A stretch of DNA of 29,086 nt. Source: an uncultured Dysgonomonas sp. (GTDB lineage Bacteria; Bacteroidota; Bacteroidia; Bacteroidales; Dysgonomonadaceae). Location: assembly GCA_937995835.1 (NCBI GenBank), contig CALKIV010000108.1:1-29086 (forward strand), in the 5' to 3' direction. This document shows positions 1-8,048 of this stretch, piece by piece (the stretch's first letter is position 1; each line of letters opens with the position of its first letter). A program made the translations under genes and the position numbers. A model generated the notes under the pieces. That model saw only the letters and a program-made list of their open reading frames with translations, was not told where the DNA came from and ran no database searches.

Positions 1-30
1 TCATTAGTGTAAAACTAATGAGCTTTTTTT
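1..30 (+). terminator. Rho-independent terminator of a gene left of the window
   Basis: A perfect 8-bp stem (1-8 with 14-21), a 5-nt loop (9-13) and a run of seven T at 24-30. The stem may extend left of the window. It most likely ends a + strand gene outside the window, so the genes that follow start a new transcription unit. Confidence 0.85.
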
Positions 31-66
31 GTGTTTGAATATAGGAATATAGAGAGCAAAGGCAAT

Positions 67-128
67 ACAGTCTTGGAGACTGTTACAGAGTGAAAACATT
101 CTTTAACATGAAAGAATTGAAGTGTTTT
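67..128. repeat. Two adjacent inverted repeats in the intergenic region
   Basis: The first is a perfect 7-bp hairpin (67-73 with 77-83, 3-nt loop). The second is a nested inverted repeat (98-104 with 111-117, and an outer A/T-rich arm near 93-97 with 124-128). They lie between the upstream terminator and the mlaE promoter in 265 bases without a gene. They could be a small structured RNA or protein-binding sites; nothing else was recognised here. Confidence 0.35.
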
Positions 129-185
129 AAGTTTTGATAACACTGATGATTTATTTGAAGATTAATATATATTCATTTAAAATTG

Positions 186-193
186 TATCTTTG
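186..193 (+). promoter_or_regulatory. Predicted -7 promoter element for the mlaE operon
   Basis: TATCTTTG matches the Bacteroidota consensus TAnnTTTG. No good -33 TTTG lies at the usual spacing, so the call rests on the -7 box. It would leave a leader of about 100 nt before the ATG at 296. Confidence 0.5.
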
Positions 194-295
194 TCTCTGA
201 TATAAAAACTGCACAAGATTCATTCCTTATTAGATTTTCTTATGATGAATAGTGATGTGCATTAATGATGAATTGAATTCATAAATAAGACTTAA

Positions 296-1045
296 ATGGT
301 TGTATTATCTTCTTTCCAAAAAATAGGGGAATATGCTTTATTATTGCGAAAGGTATTTAGGAAGCCTCGCAAACTTAATGTTTTTTTTAGACAATTTTTT
401 GAAGAGATGCACAAGCTGGGCATTGACTCAATATGGATTGTTATAATTATTTCCTTTTTTATTGGTGCTGTTATTGTTGTTCAGATAAAACTGAATATTG
501 ACTCTCCTATTATGCCTCGTTTTACAGTGGGATATGTGTCTAGAGAGATCATTATTCTCGAATTCTCCTCTACTATTATGGCTTTAATATTAGCAGGTAA
601 GGTGGGCTCGAATATCTCCTCTGAAATAGGAACAATGAGGGTGACAGAGCAAATAGATGCTCTGGAAATCATGGGGGTTAATTCAGCGAACCATTTAATT
701 TTGCCTAAAATAACTTCGTTGATGGCTTTTGTACCAGTACTGGTTGTTTTTAGTATGTTTTTTGGAATTATTGGTGGTTATGCAGTCTGTACTATAGGAG
801 GAATCATGCCTGCCGATACATATGAGTTTGGTATACAGTCTTTTTTCAAGCCTTATTATGTTTGGTGTGCTATCCTTAAAACTGTTGTCTTCGGCTTTAT
901 TATATCTTCAATTGCATCTTATTATGGCTATTATGCCAAAGGTGGTTCTTTGGATGTAGGGAAGGCAAGTACAAATGCCGTAGTGATGAGTAGTGTACTT
1001 ATCCTGATAGCAGACTTATTGGTAACTCAACTTTTGATGGGATGA
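296..1045 (+). CDS. mlaE: MlaE/YrbE-family ABC transporter permease
   Basis: Inner-membrane permease of an MCE/Mla-type lipid transport ABC system, which moves phospholipids between inner and outer membranes. The 249-residue length is normal. Several hydrophobic segments are visible (about 47-67, 88-105, 140-165, 195-210, 228-247). The family signature is clear in the glycine- and charge-rich stretch around residues 101-130 (GKVGSNISSEIGTMRV, then EQIDALEIMG) and in the C-terminal YYGYYAKGG segment. The ATG at 296 is preceded by no Shine-Dalgarno sequence, as usual in this phylum. The stop overlaps the start of the ATPase gene by 4 bp, so the two are translationally coupled. No substrate-binding MlaD/MCE gene is present next to them, so that subunit must be encoded elsewhere. 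Confidence 0.9.
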   Translation: MVVLSSFQKIGEYALLLRKVFRKPRKLNVFFRQFFEEMHKLGIDSIWIVIIISFFIGAVIVVQIKLNIDSPIMPRFTVGYVSREIIILEFSSTIMALILAGKVGSNISSEIGTMRVTEQIDALEIMGVNSANHLILPKITSLMAFVPVLVVFSMFFGIIGGYAVCTIGGIMPADTYEFGIQSFFKPYYVWCAILKTVVFGFIISSIASYYGYYAKGGSLDVGKASTNAVVMSSVLILIADLLVTQLLMG

Positions 1046-1815
1046 TAGAAATAAAAGATCTGAAAAAGACCTTTGGAGAACGAATGGTTCTAAAAGGAAT
1101 AAATATATTATTTGAAGCAGGTAAGACAAATCTTATCATTGGTCAAAGTGGATCAGGTAAGACTGTATTACTCAAAAATATAGTAGGGCTGATGCGTCCT
1201 ACTTCAGGTGAAATTTTGTATAATGGTCGAGATTTGACCAAAATGAGAGCTAAGGAAGTAAATGCACTAAGGCAAGAGATGGGAATGATTTTCCAAGGTT
1301 CTGCTTTGTTTGACTCTATGACTGTTTTTGAAAATGTACATTTTCCTCTAGAAATGTTTTCTACAATGTCCAAGAAAGAAAGAGAGAAGCGAGTAGAGTT
1401 TTGCCTTGATAGGGTGAATTTAAGTCATGCACCTCACTTATACCCATCGGAAATTAGTGGGGGGATGATGAAACGTGCAGCTATTGCTCGTGCCATTGCC
1501 CTCAACCCAAAATACTTGTTTTGTGATGAGCCTAACTCTGGACTTGATCCTCAAACTTCGCTTGTGATAGATGATTTGATACATGATATTACTACAGAGT
1601 TCAAAATGACGACTGTCATCAATACTCATGATATGAATTCAGTGATGAATATCGGTGATAAGATCAACTTTATTAAGGAGGGGGAGCTTGAATGGGAAGG
1701 GACTAGTGCTGATGTAATGAATTCTTCGAATAAGGATTTCAATGACTTCGTTTTTGCTTCGGATTTATTTAAAAAAGTAAAATCGGCCGAGAACCAAGGA
1801 GTTAACTTAGATTAG
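1042..1815 (+). CDS. mlaF: MlaF-type ABC transporter ATP-binding protein
   Basis: Cytoplasmic ATPase partner of the preceding MlaE permease; it hydrolyses ATP to drive lipid transport. The 257 residues carry a Walker A motif (GQSGSGKT, about residues 34-41), a Q-loop (MIFQGSALFDSM), an ABC signature (SGGMMKRAAIARA) and a Walker B motif (YLFCDEP) followed by the D-loop SGLDP and a switch histidine (NTHD). The SGGM signature and the FQ-SALFDS Q-loop are typical of the MlaF branch rather than of amino-acid or metal importers. The start overlaps mlaE by 4 bp, and the next gene begins 1 bp after the stop, so all three probably share one mRNA. Confidence 0.92.
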   Translation: MIEIKDLKKTFGERMVLKGINILFEAGKTNLIIGQSGSGKTVLLKNIVGLMRPTSGEILYNGRDLTKMRAKEVNALRQEMGMIFQGSALFDSMTVFENVHFPLEMFSTMSKKEREKRVEFCLDRVNLSHAPHLYPSEISGGMMKRAAIARAIALNPKYLFCDEPNSGLDPQTSLVIDDLIHDITTEFKMTTVINTHDMNSVMNIGDKINFIKEGELEWEGTSADVMNSSNKDFNDFVFASDLFKKVKSAENQGVNLD

Positions 1816-1816
1816 T

Positions 1817-2581
1817 ATGAAAATTATTTCTTATAATGTAAACGGAATTAGAGCAGCTGTGAGTAAAGGCCTTTATGATTGGCTTGAAGTTGAATCTCCT
1901 GATATTTTATGTTTACAAGAGACAAAAGCTCAGGAAGAACAAATTGATCTGATTACGATGCAAAGTATGGGATATCAGTCGTATATTCATTCTGCGGAAA
2001 AGAAGGGCTACAGTGGGGTAGCTTTGTTTTCTAAGCAGCCAGCTGACAATATAGAGATTGGTATGGGAGTGCCGCTTTATGATCAAGAAGGACGAGTTTT
2101 ACGTGCTGATTTCGGTGACCTTACAGTAGTTTCAGTCTACATTCCTTCCGGAACGACCGGAGATATTCGTCAAGATTTTAAAATGGATTTTTTAGTTCAT
2201 TTTGAGGCCTATGTTAGACGTTTGCGAGAAGAACGAAAAAATGTTGTTATTTCTGGAGATTATAATATTTGTCATAAACCAATTGATATCAATAATCCTC
2301 AAAAGCATACAAAGTCTTCTGGTTTCTTGCCAGATGAAAGAGCATGGTTTGATGATTTTGTAGCTAGTGGAATGATAGATTCATTCAGAGTGTTTGATCA
2401 AAGACCTGATCAATACTCATGGTGGAGTTATAGAGCTGGTGCTAAACCTAAGAATCTAGGCTGGAGAATTGACTACCACATGGTTTCGGCTCCGTTGAAG
2501 GATAAACTTTTGGGTGCATCTATTCTTCCTGAATTAAAATTCTCAGACCATTGTCCAATAATTGTTGAATTAGATTTCTGA
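1817..2581 (+). CDS. xth: Exodeoxyribonuclease III / AP endonuclease
   Basis: Cuts DNA 5' to abasic sites and removes 3'-blocking groups in base-excision repair. The 254 residues are the normal length for the ExoIII/ExoA branch of the endonuclease-exonuclease-phosphatase fold. Visible motifs in order: SYNVNGIRA at the N-terminus (metal-binding Asn), LQETK (metal-binding Glu, about residue 36), the SGDYN segment (catalytic Asp and Asn, about 147-150), WRIDY, and the terminal SDHCPI with the catalytic Asp-His pair. It starts 1 bp after mlaF, so it is probably transcribed from the mla promoter. Its stop faces the convergent gene on the other strand across only 6 bp, with no obvious terminator between them. 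Confidence 0.93.
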   Translation: MKIISYNVNGIRAAVSKGLYDWLEVESPDILCLQETKAQEEQIDLITMQSMGYQSYIHSAEKKGYSGVALFSKQPADNIEIGMGVPLYDQEGRVLRADFGDLTVVSVYIPSGTTGDIRQDFKMDFLVHFEAYVRRLREERKNVVISGDYNICHKPIDINNPQKHTKSSGFLPDERAWFDDFVASGMIDSFRVFDQRPDQYSWWSYRAGAKPKNLGWRIDYHMVSAPLKDKLLGASILPELKFSDHCPIIVELDF

Positions 2582-2587
2582 TCGTAT

Positions 2588-3118
2588 TTAATATTGGGGT
2601 GTAATAGTCCAACCTATTTTATCTTTTAATTGCTTGATATATTTTAAAAGAAAATATAGAGGGATGAGCCCAAATACGCCAAATGAACAATCTATTAATT
2701 GCCAATAGAAAGGAATTCCTCGAATAGAACCACAAATAAAGGCAAGAGGTATAACTAAAACACATGCTATCATCGCCCAGTAAACAATCCAAATGTTGCG
2801 TATGGGTCTATAATATACTCCTACAAAAACGATAGCAATAATGATGTGAGCAAAGGCTAACCAATCGGTTCCATATGCTAAAAATGGATAGGCTTCTGCT
2901 GTGCTATTTACTCCCTCATACACAAATAGTAGCCATGTAGCTAGTGTCCCATCTGGCTGTATAAGGTTTGGATTTTTGTTGATGAAATCATGTAAAAGTT
3001 CTAATTCAATAGTTAATGGAAAGGCAGTGATGCCTGATACAATAAGGGCTCCGATAAAAAATATTACTATAAGTTTTATCCTTTTCAAAAGCTGTTCTGC
3101 TGTTAGATCTTTTCCCAT
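2588..3118 (-). CDS. Four-helix membrane protein of unknown function
   Basis: A 176-residue protein that I do not recognise as a named family. Four hydrophobic segments are visible at about residues 14-34, 84-103, 108-129 and 137-160, with a roughly 45-residue polar stretch between the first and second (containing LLHDFINKNP and an FVYEGVNSTAEAYPF segment). The N-terminus is short and charged, and the C-terminus ends in a lysine-rich tail (KYIKQLKDK), which would place the C-terminus in the cytoplasm. It stands alone on the minus strand between xth and sufC, with its own predicted promoter directly before the ATG. Coding status is supported by length, clean hydrophobic periodicity and a suitable promoter. 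Confidence 0.75.
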   Translation of the reverse strand: MGKDLTAEQLLKRIKLIVIFFIGALIVSGITAFPLTIELELLHDFINKNPNLIQPDGTLATWLLFVYEGVNSTAEAYPFLAYGTDWLAFAHIIIAIVFVGVYYRPIRNIWIVYWAMIACVLVIPLAFICGSIRGIPFYWQLIDCSFGVFGLIPLYFLLKYIKQLKDKIGWTITPQY

Positions 3119-3122
3119 ATTT

Positions 3123-3153
3123 CAAAATTATTTGATAAAGACTTAAGTTTAAA
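3123..3153 (-). promoter_or_regulatory. Predicted promoter with almost no leader
   Basis: On the minus strand, a TTTA -33-like box (3153-3150), a 19-bp spacer, then TAATTTTG (3130-3123) as the -7 box. The start codon ATG is at 3118-3116, only 4 bases past the -7 box, so the mRNA would be leaderless or nearly so. Confidence 0.55.
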
Positions 3154-3253
3154 GTTAAGGATAAAACTCAGCATTATTTTAATAATAGAAGGATAATTAT
3201 AAATTCCGGTTGTTATAGATTAAATAAATAACTAATAGCCGTTGATAAATGGT

Positions 3254-3261
3254 TATCTTTG
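3254..3261 (+). promoter_or_regulatory. Predicted -7 element for the suf operon
   Basis: TATCTTTG, an exact TAnnTTTG match, 59 bases before the sufC ATG. A second match, TATTTTTG, lies at 3274-3281. Neither has a convincing -33 box at standard spacing. A promoter here means sufC is the first gene of this transcript. Confidence 0.5.
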
Positions 3262-3319
3262 TATTTAAATTATTATTTTTGTGTAGTCTGGAATTAAAAA
3301 TTCAATAAATAAACGAAGA

Positions 3320-4078
3320 ATGTCAAATATATTAAAGATAAAAGATCTACATGCTAATGTAGAAGGGAAAGAAATCCTAAAAGGATTGGATTTGGAGATC
3401 AACAAAGGCGAAATACATGCCATAATGGGACCTAATGGTGCTGGAAAAAGTACTTTAGCTTCTGTACTTGTAGGACATCCAAACTTTGAGGTAACTCAAG
3501 GATCGGTGCTCTTCGAGGGTGAGGATGTATTAGAACTTGATCCTGAAGAAAGAGCTGCTTTAGGTTTGTTTCTAAGTTTTCAGTATCCTGTTGAAATACC
3601 AGGAGTTAGTATGACAAACTTTATGCGTGCAGCGTTAAACTCTATCCGTAAATCTAGAGGACAAGATCCAATGGGCGCATCTGAATTTTTGAAGTTGATG
3701 GCTGAAAAAAGAGAGATGGTCGGTTTGGCTAAAGATTTGGCAGGACGCTCTGTGAACGAAGGCTTTTCAGGTGGAGAAAAGAAAAGAAACGAAATATTTC
3801 AGATGGCAATGCTTGATCCAAAATTAGCTATTTTGGATGAGACTGATTCTGGGCTAGATATTGATGCCCTACGCATCGTAGCTGAGGGTGTTAACAAGCT
3901 TCATACAAAAGATAATGCAACTATCGTTATTACTCACTATCAACGTCTGTTAGAGTATATTAAACCTGATTATGTGCATGTATTATACAATGGTAGAATC
4001 GTGAAAAGTGCAGGCGCAGAATTAGCTTTAGAGCTTGAAGAAAAAGGATACGATTGGATAATTAAAGATTTTGAATGA
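3320..4078 (+). CDS. sufC: Fe-S cluster assembly ATPase SufC
   Basis: ABC-type ATPase of the SUF machinery; it forms the SufBCD scaffold complex on which iron-sulfur clusters are built in the cytoplasm. The 252 residues are typical. Motifs in order: Walker A GPNGAGKS (about 37-44), Q-loop FLSFQYPVEIPGV (the SufC-specific form), signature FSGGEKKRNEIFQ, Walker B LAILDETDSGLDID, and switch histidine VITHYQRLL. The YPVEIPG and SGGEKKRNE strings separate it from transporter ATPases. It overlaps sufD by 4 bp. Unusually for a SUF operon, no sufB precedes it: the upstream neighbour is an unrelated membrane protein on the opposite strand. Confidence 0.96.
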   Translation: MSNILKIKDLHANVEGKEILKGLDLEINKGEIHAIMGPNGAGKSTLASVLVGHPNFEVTQGSVLFEGEDVLELDPEERAALGLFLSFQYPVEIPGVSMTNFMRAALNSIRKSRGQDPMGASEFLKLMAEKREMVGLAKDLAGRSVNEGFSGGEKKRNEIFQMAMLDPKLAILDETDSGLDIDALRIVAEGVNKLHTKDNATIVITHYQRLLEYIKPDYVHVLYNGRIVKSAGAELALELEEKGYDWIIKDFE

Positions 4079-5418
4079 TGCTAGAAAAACAATATATAGA
4101 CATATTCAATAGCTATCGAAAAGCCATAGACTCTAACTCAGCTCCAGTATTGAATGCTGTGCGAGATAAGGCTTTAGCAGCTTTTGAAAAACAAGGTTTT
4201 CCTGCTTCAAATCACGAAGATTATAAATATATCAATATTCCAGAGGCATTTACTCCGGATTATGGATTGAACTTAAATAGAGTTCCTGTAAAAGGAAATC
4301 CTTATTTCGCTTTTGGCTGTCAAACGCCAAATTTATCAACTAACCTGTATTATAATCTGAATGACTTGGCTCATAAGGAATTCCTTCCGGAAATAGAATA
4401 TCCGAAGGGTGTTTTTGTTGGTAGCCTTAAAGATTTTGCTCTTAGCCATGCAGCTATTTGTGAAAAATATTATGGGCAGGTAGCAAAGGTCGAAGGTGAA
4501 GGAATTATAGCATTCAACACGATGTTTGCACAAGATGGATTTGTTATCTATGTGCCTAAGAATACCGTGGTGGAAAAGCCTATTCAATTGATAAATATAC
4601 TAAAAAGTGATCTTAACTATTTGGTAAATAGAAGAGTATTGGTTATAGCTGAAGAGAATTCACAAGTGAAGCTATTGGCTTGCGACCATACAGTAGACGA
4701 TCAAAACTTCTTGGTAACTCAGGTGAATGAGGTTTTTGCTGGAGAAAATGCGATGGTAGATTATTATAATTTGGAAGAAAATTCTGAAAAAGTGATCTGC
4801 TTAACATCAACTCACATCCATCAGGCAAAATCATCCAACGTGTTATTTAACAATATAACATTAACTTGTGGAAAGACTAGAAATAATTACTATGTCGATC
4901 TACTTGGAGAGCATGCCGAGGCATATGTATGTGGAATGGTGATCAGTGAAAATAAGCAATATGTAGACAATTTTGTGTTCATGGATCATTTAGTTCCTAA
5001 TTGTACAAGTACACAATTGTTCAAATATGTGCTTCAAGATGAATCTATCGGATCTTTCTGTGGTCGTATACGTGTAGAGAAAGATGCACAAAAAACATTG
5101 GCATATCAGTCAAACAATAACTTGTGCTCATCGCCTAAAGCTAAGATGTATTCTAAACCACAATTAGAAATTTATGCTGATGATGTGAAGTGTTCTCATG
5201 GTTTGACTACTGGACAACTGGATGAAGAAGCTTTGCTATATTTACGTTCGCGTGGTATACCAGAAACAGAGGCTAGATTGATCTTGATGCAAGCCTTTAC
5301 AGCGCAGGTTTTAGATCATGTTCGCTTAGATGCCTTGAAAGAAAAATTGACAGAGCTTGTTGCACGTCGTTTTAGAGGAGAAAAAGCAAGATGTGGAAAT
5401 TGTGCCGTGTGCAAATAA
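4075..5418 (+). CDS. sufD: Fe-S cluster assembly protein SufD
   Basis: Scaffold subunit that pairs with SufB and SufC during Fe-S cluster assembly. The 447 residues fit SufD. The C-terminal half carries the beta-helix core and the conserved segment around KMYSKPQLEIYADDVKCSHGLTTGQLDEEALLYLRSRGI, including the CSHG histidine region shared by SufB and SufD. The two adjacent ATG codons at 4075 and 4078 are both possible starts; the first overlaps the end of sufC. The protein ends in a short cysteine-rich tail, CGNCAVCK, with a CxxCxxC arrangement that is not part of the canonical scaffold and could bind metal or simply be lineage-specific. It is followed by an 89-bp gap with a long hairpin before sufS. 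Confidence 0.95.
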   Translation: MMLEKQYIDIFNSYRKAIDSNSAPVLNAVRDKALAAFEKQGFPASNHEDYKYINIPEAFTPDYGLNLNRVPVKGNPYFAFGCQTPNLSTNLYYNLNDLAHKEFLPEIEYPKGVFVGSLKDFALSHAAICEKYYGQVAKVEGEGIIAFNTMFAQDGFVIYVPKNTVVEKPIQLINILKSDLNYLVNRRVLVIAEENSQVKLLACDHTVDDQNFLVTQVNEVFAGENAMVDYYNLEENSEKVICLTSTHIHQAKSSNVLFNNITLTCGKTRNNYYVDLLGEHAEAYVCGMVISENKQYVDNFVFMDHLVPNCTSTQLFKYVLQDESIGSFCGRIRVEKDAQKTLAYQSNNNLCSSPKAKMYSKPQLEIYADDVKCSHGLTTGQLDEEALLYLRSRGIPETEARLILMQAFTAQVLDHVRLDALKEKLTELVARRFRGEKARCGNCAVCK

Positions 5419-5445
5419 GAAATAGAAAATAAACATAAGCAGTAT

Positions 5446-5483
5446 GAAGCTACTCTAAAAGTTCTTTTACTTTAAGTAGCTTC
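5446..5483 (+). other. Hairpin between sufD and sufS
   Basis: A perfect 9-bp stem (5446-5454 with 5475-5483) that continues as an interrupted inner stem (around 5456-5461 with 5470-5474), followed by only three T. It sits in the 89-bp gap inside the suf operon. The weak T-run argues for partial termination or an mRNA-processing/stability element rather than a full terminator, and I see no clear promoter between it and sufS. Confidence 0.6.
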
Positions 5484-5507
5484 TTTGCCATTTATAATAA
5501 TTGAGAT

Positions 5508-6722
5508 ATGAACATTGATGAGATTAGAAAAGATTTTCCAATTCTTTCTACCAAGATCTATAATAAGCCCCTTGTTTATCTTGACAATGGAGCAACAACA
5601 CAGAAGCCTCAATGTGTGATAGACGCTATCTGCACTGCATATTCTACAATAAATGCAAATGTGCATAGAGGAGTGCATTATTTAAGTCAAGAAGCTACAA
5701 ATCAAGCTGAAGAGGCAAGACGAATTGTAGCTGATTTCATTAATGCGAAGAGTGTTCGTGAGGTTGTTTTTACCAAAGGAACAACGGAGTCTATGAATTT
5801 AGTGGCTCATAGCTTTTGCAAGCGATATTGTAAGCCTGGCGATGAAATTATCATCTCTGCAATGGAACATCATGCGAATATTGTGCCATGGCAATTACAA
5901 GAAGAAATATGTGGGGTGAAATTAAGAGTAGTGCCTATCTCTGCTGAAGGAGAATTACAACTTGATGAGTTGAAAAAGATGATTTCACCTAAAACGAAAC
6001 TAATCTCGATCACTCATACTTCTAATGTATTAGGGACAGTTAATCCTATAGAAGAGATTATTGAGATTGCTCATCAAGCAAATATTCCCGTTTTACTAGA
6101 TGCAGCACAAGCTGTGCAACACACAGTGATAGATGTGCAAAAATTAGATTGTGATTTTTTAGTCTTTTCTGCACACAAAATGTATGGACCAACGGGTGTA
6201 GGAGTGCTCTATGGAAAAGAAGATTTATTAAACGAAATGCCTCCATACCAAGGTGGGGGAGAGATGATTGAACGTGTTTCTTTTGAGGGTACGACATTCA
6301 ATGAATTGCCTTTCAAGTTTGAAGCCGGAACACCAAATTATATTGATGTAATTGCTTTTGGCAAAGCAATTGAGTATATTCAATCTATTGGATTGGAAAA
6401 AATAGAAGAGTATGAAACTGAATTGCTGAATTACTGTACTGAAAAATTGACAGCCATAGAAGGTCTGAAAATTTATGGGACTGCCAAAAAGAAATGTTCT
6501 GTAATTTCTTTTTTAGTAGAAGGGATTCATCACTATGATATGGGGATGATGCTCGATAAAATGGGAATTGCTGTCCGTACAGGCCATCATTGTGCTGAGC
6601 CATTGATGCATGTCATGGGGATTGAGGGTACTGTACGTGCTTCTTTTGCTTTCTATAACACCAAAGATGAAGTTGATCAACTGGTGCAGGGAATTAAAAA
6701 AGCAATCTCACTATTTAAGTAA
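5508..6722 (+). CDS. sufS: Cysteine desulfurase SufS (class II)
   Basis: PLP-dependent enzyme that takes sulfur from L-cysteine as a persulfide and feeds it to the SUF scaffold. The 404 residues are typical of the SufS/CsdA class. The N-terminus has the family string YLDNGATTQKP (about 23-33), the PLP lysine lies in SAHKMYGPTG (Lys224), and the catalytic cysteine in RTGHHCAEPLM (Cys362) is in the compact loop of class II enzymes. Segments with TKGTTE and MEHHAN are also family-typical. No sufE or sufU sulfur-acceptor gene follows; the next gene is bamD under its own promoter. Confidence 0.96.
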   Translation: MNIDEIRKDFPILSTKIYNKPLVYLDNGATTQKPQCVIDAICTAYSTINANVHRGVHYLSQEATNQAEEARRIVADFINAKSVREVVFTKGTTESMNLVAHSFCKRYCKPGDEIIISAMEHHANIVPWQLQEEICGVKLRVVPISAEGELQLDELKKMISPKTKLISITHTSNVLGTVNPIEEIIEIAHQANIPVLLDAAQAVQHTVIDVQKLDCDFLVFSAHKMYGPTGVGVLYGKEDLLNEMPPYQGGGEMIERVSFEGTTFNELPFKFEAGTPNYIDVIAFGKAIEYIQSIGLEKIEEYETELLNYCTEKLTAIEGLKIYGTAKKKCSVISFLVEGIHHYDMGMMLDKMGIAVRTGHHCAEPLMHVMGIEGTVRASFAFYNTKDEVDQLVQGIKKAISLFK

Positions 6723-6791
6723 TATTGAATCTTTTTTAGATATAATACTTGCATTTAAGAAACTTTATTTTTAAATGAAAAAAGGATTGTT

Positions 6792-6799
6792 TAAATTTG
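6792..6799 (+). promoter_or_regulatory. Predicted -7 element for the bamD operon
   Basis: TAAATTTG matches TAnnTTTG, with a T-rich -33-like tract (around 6767-6770) at about 21 bp spacing. It leaves a leader of roughly 15-20 nt before the ATG at 6819. Confidence 0.55.
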
Positions 6800-6818
6800 C
6801 ACGGATAAAAATAATAGA

Positions 6819-7664
6819 ATGAAAATAAAGTTTCTGATTATCGCTCTTCTAACACTGCTTTTAGCTGCCTGTGGAGAGTATAACAAAGTGCTGAAAAGTA
6901 CAGATCCCGAGTTAAAATATACTTATGCAAAAAAGTATTTTGATGAAAAAAAATATGGTCGTACAACAACGTTGTTAGAAGAAATTCAGACTTCATTTGC
7001 TGGTAGAGCAAAAGAGCAAGAAATTCTTTTCTTGTTGGCTCAAGCTTATTTTTATGATAAAGATTATATCTCAGCATCATCAAGATATACAAGATACTTC
7101 AACAAGTTTCCTAAAGGAGACTATGCCGAAGCTGCAAAATTTAACGCTGCTTATGGCATGTTTCTTGACTCAGCAGATATTCGATTAGATCAAAGTAGCA
7201 CTGTTAGATCACTTGAAGGGTTTCAAAGCTTTCTAGAATATTATCCTCAAAGCGATAAAGCAAAGGAGGCAGAAGGCCTAATGCTAGAAATGCAATCTCG
7301 ACTGGCACAGAAAGAGTTAAATTCGGCAAGACTTTATTACAATTTAGGCTACTTTATGGGTAATAACTACGAATCTTGTGTAGTTACTGCTAAAGAAGCA
7401 TTGAAAAATTATAACTTTCCTCCTTTTGGAGAAGAGTTTCAGATATTGATTGTTCGTTCTAAATTTGATGAAGCAGAACTCAGTTACGACGAAAAGAAAC
7501 CTGTGAGATATAGAAATGTGATGGACGAACATTTCAACTACATGAATATGTATCCAGAAGGTAAATATGTGCGAGAAAGCACAAAATATTACAAGAAGGC
7601 ATTGAAAGCTTTAGGACAAAGCGAAGATGAACTGGAAGAAGAAGTGCAAGAATTGAACAATTAA
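6819..7664 (+). CDS. bamD: Outer-membrane assembly lipoprotein BamD
   Basis: Essential lipoprotein of the BAM complex, which inserts beta-barrel proteins into the outer membrane. The 281 residues begin with a lipoprotein signal (hydrophobic run at about 4-17, lipobox LAAC, lipidated Cys18). The mature part has TPR-like helical repeats: KYTYAKKYFDEKKYGRTTTLLEEI, then ILFLLAQAYFYDKDYISASSRY and related helices, matching the YfiO/BamD fold. The C-terminus is acidic (DELEEEVQEL). It leads an operon with the RNA polymerase omega gene 42 bp downstream, an arrangement I recall as typical of Bacteroidales. Confidence 0.93.
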   Translation: MKIKFLIIALLTLLLAACGEYNKVLKSTDPELKYTYAKKYFDEKKYGRTTTLLEEIQTSFAGRAKEQEILFLLAQAYFYDKDYISASSRYTRYFNKFPKGDYAEAAKFNAAYGMFLDSADIRLDQSSTVRSLEGFQSFLEYYPQSDKAKEAEGLMLEMQSRLAQKELNSARLYYNLGYFMGNNYESCVVTAKEALKNYNFPPFGEEFQILIVRSKFDEAELSYDEKKPVRYRNVMDEHFNYMNMYPEGKYVRESTKYYKKALKALGQSEDELEEEVQELNN

Positions 7665-7706
7665 AAAGGACAGAGAATAAACTACTAAATTATATATTAT
7701 ACAGAA

Positions 7707-8048
7707 ATGGAATATAGAAAATCAAATGCAGATACAACTACTGTAACTAGAGATATGATTTCTCTTTGTGCTGATACAGGTAATGTATATGAAACAGTGC
7801 GCATCATTTCGAAGCGAGCAAATCAAATCTCGGTGGAAATGAAAACAGATTTGGATCAAAAGTTACAGGAATTTGCATCATATACAGATAACTTGGAAGA
7901 AGTTTTCGAAAATAGAGAGCAAATTGAGATTTCTCGCTACTACGAAAGATTGCCCAAAGCATCTCTTATTGCAGCTCAAGAATACGAAGAAGGAAAACTG
8001 TATTTTAGAAATCCTGCAAAGGAAAAAGATAAGTTTGACGAAGAATGA
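7707..8048 (+). CDS. rpoZ: RNA polymerase omega / Rpb6-like subunit
   Basis: Small accessory subunit that helps assemble RNA polymerase by holding the beta' C-terminus. The 113 residues are of the Bacteroidota type: the N-terminal TTVTRDMISLCADTGNVYETVRIISKRANQIS segment corresponds to the omega core helix with its conserved arginine-asparagine pair, and the C-terminal half, which includes YYERLPKASLIAAQEYEEGK, is lineage-typical. It overlaps the next gene by 4 bp (ATGA), giving translational coupling. Confidence 0.85.
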   Translation: MEYRKSNADTTTVTRDMISLCADTGNVYETVRIISKRANQISVEMKTDLDQKLQEFASYTDNLEEVFENREQIEISRYYERLPKASLIAAQEYEEGKLYFRNPAKEKDKFDEE

